Shown in pieces: positions 24,741 to 33,243 of a stretch of 33,243 nt of DNA (its first letter is position 1; every line of letters begins with the position of its first letter). The translations under genes were made by a program, and so were the position numbers. This DNA comes from Nitrosomonadales bacterium (GTDB lineage: Bacteria > Pseudomonadota > Gammaproteobacteria > Burkholderiales > Gallionellaceae): NCBI GenBank assembly GCA_023259065.1, contig JAHFQY010000006.1:54984-88226 (forward strand), read 5' to 3'. The notes under the pieces are model-generated. The model was given only the letters and a program-made list of their open reading frames with translations, searched no databases and was not told the DNA's origin.

Positions 24741-26242
24741 AAGCCATCGAACCCTGTACCCTGGTGATATTCGGCGCGGGCGGAAACCTGGCGCGGCGCA
24801 AATTGATACCCGCGCTGTTCCGCCTGGAAATGGTCAAGCGCCTGCCGGAAAAAATGGTGATACTCGCCTGCTGCCTGGATCACAAAACCCGCGAGCAGTG
24901 GATTTCGGAAGTTTCCGGCATGCTGCATGCCAAGTACCCCAAGCATCTGGATGGCGAGGCATTTGAGCGCTTCCGCGAGCGCCTGTATTACCACGCCAGC
25001 CCGGTGGGGGACACAGAGTCTTATCAGCGCCTGCAAAAGCTGCTCGACGACTCGCCGGAGTTTCCTCCCAATGTGGTGTTCTACATGTCGGTCAGCCCCT
25101 CCGAATTCCCGGCCATTATCGACAAACTGGGTAATGTGAACCTGCTCAAGCAGAAGGTGGGCTGGCGCCGGGTGGTGATCGAAAAACCTTTCGGCTACGA
25201 CCTGCTGAGCGCGCAAACCCTGCAAGGCGGCTTGTACAAGCACTTGGACGAGCCGCAGATCTTCCGCATCGATCACTACCTCGGCAAGGGCACTGTGCAG
25301 AACGTGATGGTGTTCCGCTTCGCCAACATGCTGCTGGAACCGCTGTGGAACCATCATTACATCGACCATGTGCAAATCACCCATTCCGAAACCATAGGCA
25401 TAGAGGGGCGCGCCGGTTATTACGAGGGGGCCGGAGCCTTGCGCGACATGATCCAGAGCCACTTGTTGCAACTGCTGGCGCTGGTGGCGATGGAGCCGCC
25501 GGTTACGATGAATGCCGAGCACCTGCGCGACGAAAAAGTGAAAGTGCTGAGAGCGGTGCGCCCCATCACACAGAAATCGGTCAATGCCCATGCCTTCCGC
25601 GGCCAGTACACCAGCGGCACCATAGATGGAAAAACGGTGCCGGGTTATCTCGAAGAGCCGGGCGTGGCGCCCGACAGCACCACGGAAACTTATGCAGCGC
25701 TGAAGTTGTTTATCGACAACTGGCGCTGGGCTGGCGTGCCGTTTTATATGCGCACCGGCAAGCGCATGGCGGAAGGCAGCTCGGCCATCTGCATCCGCTT
25801 CAAGAACCCGCCGCAGGACTTGCTGCGCCACGCGCGCAGCGGGCCGCAGCAGCCCAACTGGATCATGCTGGGCATACAGCCCAACGATTGCCTGAAAATG
25901 GAAATGCAGGTCAAGGTGCCGGGGCTGGATTTGCGCACCCGCACCATCAGCCTGGATGCCACCTACCGCAAAGAAGAAGACGAAGATTACGATGCCTACG
26001 AGGGCCTGCTGCTGGACGTGATGCAGGGCGACCATTCGCTGTTCCTGCGCATAGACGAGGTGGAGGCGGCCTGGCGCGTGGTCGACCCCATCCTCAAGGT
26101 GTGGTCGATGGAGCGCGACTTCATCAACAGCTATCAGGCCGGCACCTGGGGGCCGCGCGGTACCTACCGCCTGTTTGACCGCGATGACCAGTTTTGGCGC
26201 CAGTCCCTGAATCCGGAAGGCGCGGATTTGCAGGCCTATTGA
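24737..26242 (+). CDS. zwf: Glucose-6-phosphate 1-dehydrogenase
   Basis: Catalyses the first, NAD(P)-linked step of the oxidative pentose phosphate pathway. It has 501 residues (family about 490-500). The nucleotide-binding motif is FGAGGNLARRKLIPAL (12-27), with Asn17 where most relatives have Asp (GASGDLAKRK). The substrate motif IEKPFGYDL is followed by RIDHYLGK at about 177-184 (D179, H180, K184). HVQITHSETIGIEGRAGYYE and GALRDMIQSHLLQLLALVAM complete the active-site regions, and PFYMRTGKRM lies in the C-terminal domain. It is coupled to gnd by a 4-bp overlap and followed by glk after 4 bp, a tight gnd-zwf-glk operon. Cofactor preference cannot be decided from sequence. Confidence 0.97.
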   Translation: MKAIEPCTLVIFGAGGNLARRKLIPALFRLEMVKRLPEKMVILACCLDHKTREQWISEVSGMLHAKYPKHLDGEAFERFRERLYYHASPVGDTESYQRLQKLLDDSPEFPPNVVFYMSVSPSEFPAIIDKLGNVNLLKQKVGWRRVVIEKPFGYDLLSAQTLQGGLYKHLDEPQIFRIDHYLGKGTVQNVMVFRFANMLLEPLWNHHYIDHVQITHSETIGIEGRAGYYEGAGALRDMIQSHLLQLLALVAMEPPVTMNAEHLRDEKVKVLRAVRPITQKSVNAHAFRGQYTSGTIDGKTVPGYLEEPGVAPDSTTETYAALKLFIDNWRWAGVPFYMRTGKRMAEGSSAICIRFKNPPQDLLRHARSGPQQPNWIMLGIQPNDCLKMEMQVKVPGLDLRTRTISLDATYRKEEDEDYDAYEGLLLDVMQGDHSLFLRIDEVEAAWRVVDPILKVWSMERDFINSYQAGTWGPRGTYRLFDRDDQFWRQSLNPEGADLQAY

Positions 26243-26246
26243 GCTT

Positions 26247-27221
26247 ATGTATTTCATTGCGGGCGACATAGGCGGCACCAAGACGCTGTTGCAGATCAGT
26301 GCGGCAGACGGCGTGGTGCTGCTGCAAAAATCCTACCCCAGTGCGGCACACGCCGGGTTGGCGGAAATACTGGATGACTTCCTGCACGAGGCGGAAATCG
26401 CGGATATTGCCTCCGCCTGTTTTGCCCTGGCGGGGCCCGTTTCCGGCAGGCGCGTGCAGCTCACCAACCTGCCCTGGCTGGTGGATGCGGATGCCATTGC
26501 CGCCCGCTTCGGCATCAAGCAAGTCAGCCTGGTCAACGATTTTGCAGCGGTGGGCATGGGGATTGCAGCGCTACGGCCTGAACACCTGCTTACCTTGCAA
26601 ACAGGGAATGAGCAGCCGCGCGGGGTGCGCCTGGCAGTGGGGGCGGGGACTGGGTTGGGAGTCGCCTGGCTGACGCCTGCGCATGGCGCCTATGCCGTGC
26701 ATCCCTCCGAGGGCGGCCACATGGATTTTGCGCCTGTGGATGCCGAGCAATATGCCCTGCTGCGCTATTTGCAGCAGCGCCATGGGCATGTGTCCTATGA
26801 GCGCATCGTGTCCGGCCCGGGGCTGCTATCCATCTTCGAATTCCTGCGCGACACCGGCCGGCTCAAGCCTTCCTCACGGCTGCAAGTGGCAATGGCGGAG
26901 GACGATGCGGCGGCAGTGTTGACACGGTTTGCGCAACAGGAAGACGAGCCGATCGCGCGCGCCACGCTGGACATGTTCATGGCAATTTACGGCGCCTTTG
27001 CGGGCAACCTGGCACTGGCCTCATTGCCGCGCGGCGGCGTGTATGTCGCGGGTGGCATTGCCGCAAAAATTGCGGCGCAGCTGCAGAGCGGAATATTCAT
27101 GCAGGCCTTCCTGAGCAAGGGGCGTTTTGCGGAATTGCTGGGCACATTGCCCTTGCATATTGTGTTGAATGCACAGGTGGGGCTGTTGGGGGCAGAACTG
27201 CGCGCGCGCCAAGGGACCTAG
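26247..27221 (+). CDS. glk: Glucokinase (E. coli Glk type)
   Basis: Phosphorylates glucose with ATP to glucose-6-phosphate, feeding zwf and pgi. It has 324 residues (E. coli Glk 321). The phosphate-1 motif is GDIGGTKTLLQ (7-17). The catalytic base is D98 in SLVNDFAAVGMG. GAGTGLGVAWL, HPSEGGHMDFAP and ERIVSGPGLLSIFEFL are characteristic of this group. It starts 4 bp after zwf. The stop codon TAG straddles the left end of a MITE-like repeat: the T is the last gene base and the AG belongs to the repeat, so the original C-terminus may have been slightly different. The core fold appears complete. Confidence 0.96.
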   Translation: MYFIAGDIGGTKTLLQISAADGVVLLQKSYPSAAHAGLAEILDDFLHEAEIADIASACFALAGPVSGRRVQLTNLPWLVDADAIAARFGIKQVSLVNDFAAVGMGIAALRPEHLLTLQTGNEQPRGVRLAVGAGTGLGVAWLTPAHGAYAVHPSEGGHMDFAPVDAEQYALLRYLQQRHGHVSYERIVSGPGLLSIFEFLRDTGRLKPSSRLQVAMAEDDAAAVLTRFAQQEDEPIARATLDMFMAIYGAFAGNLALASLPRGGVYVAGGIAAKIAAQLQSGIFMQAFLSKGRFAELLGTLPLHIVLNAQVGLLGAELRARQGT

Positions 27222-27381
27222 TGTAGTGCTGCGTAAATTTCGGAGCGTGGAAAATGGGTGTTTTTACACCAATGTTGAGCAGTGGGAGCGCCGACGTCCT
27301 CGTCGGCATAGGATTCACGCACAAGCCGACGAGGACGTCGGCGCTCCCAAATAAGTTCCAAAAAGAACGAAGCACTACACT
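27220..27381. repeat. MITE-like nested inverted repeat between glk and glgP
   Basis: Perfect 11-bp outer arms, AGTGTAGTGCT (27220-27230) and AGCACTACACT (27371-27381), continue imperfectly inward for about 25 bp. Inside is a perfect 25-bp inverted repeat (27283-27307 against 27325-27349, loop 17 nt), and each of its arms contains its own hairpin GCCGAC/GTCGGC. A third small hairpin GGTGT/ACACC (27257-27261 and 27266-27270) lies on the left side. There is no open reading frame of size and no obvious target-site duplication. The inner GCCGACGTCCTCGTCGGC hairpin is a known-looking dispersed repeat motif. The layout suggests a REP carried within, or evolved into, a non-autonomous mobile element. 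It could also terminate glk transcripts. Confidence 0.75.
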
Positions 27382-27434
27382 TGCGTTGTGGCGCACCTGT
27401 TTGTTTTTATGGTAACTGAAAGGACTTGACAGAT

Positions 27435-29909
27435 ATGGCTACCAAAAAAGATAAGACTGTTATTTCACACAAGAAACTTTGCACTGACATCCCTTCGATC
27501 AGGCAGGCGCTTGTTGATTCGCTGACCTATTCCGTCGGCAAGGACAAATTTACCGCGACAGACAGGGACTGGTTCAGCACGGCGGCTTATGTCGTGCGCG
27601 ACCAGATGATAGACCGCTGGATGGAAACCATGCGCAGCTATTACGACAATAACGTGAAGCGCGTTTATTACTTCTCCATGGAATTTCTGATGGGTCGCAC
27701 GCTGATGAACAGCCTGCATAACCTGGAGCTGGACCAGCAAACCCGCAATGCGCTGGCCGAACTGAGCGTTGATCTGGAAAACATCAGCGACATCGAGTTT
27801 GACGCCGCGCTGGGTAATGGCGGCCTCGGGCGCCTTGCCGCCTGCTTTCTGGATTCCATGGCCACCCTCAATTTGCCCGGCTATGGCTATGGCATCCGCT
27901 ATGAATACGGCATGTTCCTGCAGCGTATTGAAGAGGGCAGGCAGGTAGAGCATCCGGACAACTGGCTGCGTTACGGTAATCCGTGGGAATTTGGACGGCC
28001 CGAGGTGATATGCCAGGTGAAGTTTCACGGGCGTGTGGTGGATTATGCAGATGAATTTGGCGTCATACGCCATCACTGGGTGGATACCGATGACGTCATG
28101 GCCATGGCCTACGACACCCCGATACCTGGCTATGGCACCGATACGGTGAACAACATGCGTTTGTGGTCGGCCAAGTCCACGCGTGATTTTGACCTGGGGT
28201 ATTTCAACGAGGGTGATTATATCCGCGCGGTGGAGCACAAGGACAAATCCGAAACCCTGTCCAAGGTGCTGTACCCAAATGACAAGACCGTGATGGGCCA
28301 TGAGCTGCGCCTGAAGCAGCAATATTTCTTTGTGTGCGCTTCGCTGCAGGACGTGCTTTACCGCTACAGCAAACATAACAGTGACCTGGCAGATTTACCC
28401 GGCAAGGTTGCCATACAGCTCAACGATACCCACCCTTCCATTGCCATCGCCGAGTTGATGCGCGTGCTGATAGACCAGCATCATCTGGAATGGGAAAAGG
28501 CCTGGGGTATTACCGTGAACACATTTTCCTATACCAACCACACCCTGATGCCCGAGGCGCTGGAAACCTGGCCGGTGCCCATGTTTGAAAACATCCTGCC
28601 GCGCCATATGCAGATCATTTACGAAATCAACCACCGCTTCCTCAGGGATGTCATGCACCGCTATCCCGGCGACACCGACATTTTGCGGCGCATGTCCATC
28701 ATCGAAGAGACAGGCGGCAAGCGCATCCGCATGGCGCACCTGGCCATCGTGGGCAGCCACAAGGTGAACGGCGTGGCACAAATTCACACGGAACTGATGA
28801 AGCAGACCATCTTCGCGGATTTTGACCATTTTTATCCCGGCAAAATCCTCAACATGACCAATGGCATTACCCAGCGACGCTGGCTGAACCAGGCCAACCC
28901 GGCGCTGTCGGCGCTGATCACCGCGCGCATCGGCAATGGCTGGATCAAGGACCTGAGCCAGCTGAAGAAGCTGATTCCCCTGGCGGATGATCCCGAATTC
29001 CGCCGCGAATTCGCGGCAGTCAAACGCGCCAACAAACAGCATTTTGTGGCGCAGGTAAAGGACAAGCTCAAGCTGGATGTGAATGTAGACACCCTGTTTG
29101 ACGTGCAGGTCAAACGCATACACGAATACAAGCGCCAACTGCTCAACGTGCTGCATGTGGTGACCCTGTACAACCGCATCCGCAGCGGCGGCGAGGTGGT
29201 GCCGCGCACCGTGTTCTTCGGTGGCAAGGCTGCCCCGGGCTATTTCATGGCCAAGCTGATAATCCGGCTGATCAATGACATTGCCGACATCGTCAACAAT
29301 GACCCCAAGGTTAACGGCTGTCTGAAAGTAGTGTTTGTCCCCAACTATGATGTATCAACCGCCGAAGACATGATCCCGGCTGCCGATTTGTCCGAGCAGA
29401 TATCCACGGCGGGAACCGAAGCCTCGGGCACCGGCAACATGAAGCTGGCGCTTAACGGTGCGCTCACCATAGGCACGCTGGACGGCGCCAACATCGAGAT
29501 CAAGGATGAAGTCGGTGACGACAACATCTTCATCTTCGGCCTGACCGCAGCAGAAGTCGCCAGCGTAAAGGCCAACGGCTACAAACCGATGGATTACTAC
29601 TACGGCAACGCCGAGTTGCGCGCCGTGCTCGACATGATCAACTCCGGCTTCTTCTCGCCGGATGAACCCAACCGTTACAACCCGCTGGTGGATAACCTGC
29701 TGCAACACGGCGACCACTACCTGCTGCTGGCGGATTACGCGGCTTACATTGCCTGCCAGGCAGAGGTTGAGAAGTCATACAAGGATCAGGACCTGTGGGT
29801 GAAGAAATCCATCCTGAATGTGGCCAATATGGGCAAGTTCTCCAGCGACCGCACCATTGCGCAATATGCGGAAGAGATTTGGGATGCGAAGCCGGTGGTG
29901 CGTGCTTAA
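27435..29909 (+). CDS. glgP: Glycogen/alpha-glucan phosphorylase
   Basis: Phosphorolytically releases glucose-1-phosphate from alpha-1,4-glucans. It has 824 residues from the preferred ATG (E. coli GlgP 815). Motifs include RVYYFSMEFLMGRTL, ALGNGGLGRLAACFLDSMAT (glucan/phosphate site), QLNDTHPSIAIAELMRVLID, VKRIHEYKRQLLNVLHVVTL, and the PLP-lysine segment TEASGTGNMKLALNGALT, where K670 should carry the cofactor. The frame is open from a TTG at 27426, but AAAGGA (27418-27423) is placed for the ATG at 27435. It is separated from glk by the MITE-like repeat, so it may be transcribed alone. A 305-bp gap follows before the restriction locus. With malQ and the GH57 gene it completes the degradation arm of the cluster. 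Confidence 0.97.
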   Translation: MATKKDKTVISHKKLCTDIPSIRQALVDSLTYSVGKDKFTATDRDWFSTAAYVVRDQMIDRWMETMRSYYDNNVKRVYYFSMEFLMGRTLMNSLHNLELDQQTRNALAELSVDLENISDIEFDAALGNGGLGRLAACFLDSMATLNLPGYGYGIRYEYGMFLQRIEEGRQVEHPDNWLRYGNPWEFGRPEVICQVKFHGRVVDYADEFGVIRHHWVDTDDVMAMAYDTPIPGYGTDTVNNMRLWSAKSTRDFDLGYFNEGDYIRAVEHKDKSETLSKVLYPNDKTVMGHELRLKQQYFFVCASLQDVLYRYSKHNSDLADLPGKVAIQLNDTHPSIAIAELMRVLIDQHHLEWEKAWGITVNTFSYTNHTLMPEALETWPVPMFENILPRHMQIIYEINHRFLRDVMHRYPGDTDILRRMSIIEETGGKRIRMAHLAIVGSHKVNGVAQIHTELMKQTIFADFDHFYPGKILNMTNGITQRRWLNQANPALSALITARIGNGWIKDLSQLKKLIPLADDPEFRREFAAVKRANKQHFVAQVKDKLKLDVNVDTLFDVQVKRIHEYKRQLLNVLHVVTLYNRIRSGGEVVPRTVFFGGKAAPGYFMAKLIIRLINDIADIVNNDPKVNGCLKVVFVPNYDVSTAEDMIPAADLSEQISTAGTEASGTGNMKLALNGALTIGTLDGANIEIKDEVGDDNIFIFGLTAAEVASVKANGYKPMDYYYGNAELRAVLDMINSGFFSPDEPNRYNPLVDNLLQHGDHYLLLADYAAYIACQAEVEKSYKDQDLWVKKSILNVANMGKFSSDRTIAQYAEEIWDAKPVVRA

Positions 29910-30214
29910 CGATAAATCGTGTAACGGTGAAAGGCTGCACATCGACCATAGCTGATCTTTGGGCTAACACCTTTGCGCGTCCGCTAGCAGCATCAAAGCT
30001 GACGTAAGGCGGTAATCCCGTTAGGTCTGCACCGCGTCTTATAGTGAAGCTTGGGGGCGCCTTACCTTGTGCTTATCTGTGCACTCAAAAACGGACAAAA
30101 TTACGTAAGCATCACTTCAAACCCACTTCATCCGCTGGCGCATCAGTCCATTACCCTTTAGTATTCGTGGTGAATCGCAACATAAGCAGAGCGGGGAAAA
30201 GGGGAAATTGACGC
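29910..30214. other. 305-bp intergenic junction before the restriction locus
   Basis: No gene or RNA was recognised. An imperfect GGGGCGCC stretch and GGCGGTAATCCCG lie in the middle, and the last 150 bp are more AT-rich than the glycogen genes. A short stretch in another frame (RNA-like PLAASKLT read-through) has no homology I can name. No intrinsic terminator follows glgP, and no att site or tRNA fragment is visible. GGGGA near 30195 could be the hsdR ribosome binding site. It is probably the left boundary of an accessory island. Confidence 0.5.
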
Positions 30215-33012
<2,798 letters not shown>

Positions 33013-33013
<1 letters not shown>

Positions 33014-33132
33014 TGAATATGAACCGCGAAAGACAAGACAAAGGAATAGATGACCATTTTCGTGACGCCACGAAAATGGTTCTGGAGTTTAATTCCATCG
33101 AATTCGATGGTTTTGAGAGGACGGGAAGATGA
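33013..33132 (+). CDS. 39-residue small ORF coupled to hsdR and the KilA-N gene
   Basis: An ATG-initiated frame of 39 codons beginning MNMNRERQDKG and ending DGFERTGR. Its ATG overlaps the hsdR stop (TGATG) and its TGA overlaps the KilA-N ATG (ATGA), the two classic layouts for translational coupling, which is unlikely by chance on both sides. The core IDDHFRDATKMV recalls the DDHF...MV segment of DinD/BRO-type proteins, so it could be a remnant of such a domain or a genuine small protein; I cannot decide. It is acidic and basic in patches, with no membrane segment. Two perfect DNA palindromes lie inside its coding region. Confidence 0.5.
33053..33110. repeat. Two perfect palindromes inside the small ORF
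   Basis: The first is a 12-bp stem, ACCATTTTCGTG (33053-33064) and CACGAAAATGGT (33069-33080), with a 4-nt loop. The second is a 16-bp continuous palindrome CCATCGAATTCGATGG (33095-33110), 14 bp further on and about 20 bp before the KilA-N start. They could be mRNA hairpins controlling the downstream start or DNA-binding sites for a regulator such as the KilA-N protein itself. No U-run follows, so an intrinsic terminator is unlikely. Confidence 0.7.
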
Positions 33133-33243
33133 AAGCAACCATCAATGCCAAAGGCACGGAAATCACCGTTTTATCCAAAGGCGACGAAAACGATTTCATC
33201 TCTCTGACCGATATCGCCCGTTACAAAAATCCCGACGAGCCCA
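33129..33243 (+). CDS. KilA-N domain protein, 5' part (runs off the right edge)
   Basis: 38 complete residues are visible from the ATG at 33129. They begin MKATINAKGTEITVLSKG and continue with DFISLTDIARYKNPDEP, the N-terminus of the KilA-N DNA-binding domain. KilA-N proteins are of phage and large DNA virus origin and are repeatedly found inside bacterial type I restriction loci, where their role is not established. GAGAGG (33115-33120) before the start is a good ribosome binding site, and the ATGA overlap with the small ORF suggests coupling. Completeness cannot be judged because the window ends. Confidence 0.85.
   Translation, partial: MKATINAKGTEITVLSKGDENDFISLTDIARYKNPDEP

Noticed and set aside
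24668-26281. Very long minus-strand open frame opposite zwf
   Set aside because: It mirrors zwf codons, has no recognisable domain or ribosome binding site, and long antisense frames are common in GC-rich genes.
27220-27381. Complete insertion sequence
   Set aside because: It has terminal inverted repeats but no transposase frame and no clear target-site duplication; at most a non-autonomous element.
29795-30007. Plus-strand open frame running out of the glgP end
   Set aside because: Its first part is glgP in the wrong frame and the remainder has no start signal or recognised similarity.

Overview
The window looks like the chromosome of a betaproteobacterium, most likely a Nitrosomonadales/Gallionellaceae-type chemolithotroph. 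This rests on high GC, beta-type gene neighbourhoods (a phosphoglycerate-mutase-like protein family, a DUF2934 protein beside glgB) and the look of the proteins. It is inference from protein appearance, not from a search. No rRNA, tRNA, CRISPR array or complete insertion sequence was seen.

Layout. 1-5008 (+): the 3' end of a phosphoglycerate-mutase-like gene, an MscS channel with a C-terminal cyclic-nucleotide-binding domain, accA and tilS. 5005-9540 (-): pgi, a small DUF2934 protein and glgB. 9651-14248 (+): glgC, a GH57 glycosidase and malQ. 14764-19796 (+): a hybrid histidine kinase with receiver and Hpt domains, overlapping a REC-EAL-REC response regulator. 19835-23014: a LysR regulator divergent from a YceI-like periplasmic protein, a flavodoxin-like oxidoreductase and a DODA-type dioxygenase. 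23018-29909: pgl divergent from gnd-zwf-glk, then glgP. 30215-33243: the start of a type I restriction locus (hsdR, a 39-codon coupled small ORF, and a truncated KilA-N gene), continuing off the right edge.

How the genes work together. pgi, glgB, glgC, GH57, malQ, glgP, glk, zwf, pgl and gnd form a nearly complete circuit for glycogen synthesis and breakdown feeding glucose-6-phosphate into the oxidative pentose phosphate pathway. Glycogen synthase (glgA) is not in the window. The gnd product is the short type, with an Asp at the NAD-selective position. A phosphorelay ending in a predicted c-di-GMP phosphodiesterase sits inside this carbon-storage region, which suggests but does not prove a signalling link.

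The most unusual features are palindromic. A REP-like palindrome is inserted in frame in tilS. A nested, MITE-like inverted repeat supplies the glk stop codon. A palindrome of about 95 bp lies downstream of glgB, and a REP follows yceI. The tiny ORF between hsdR and the KilA-N gene overlaps both neighbours and carries two perfect palindromes.
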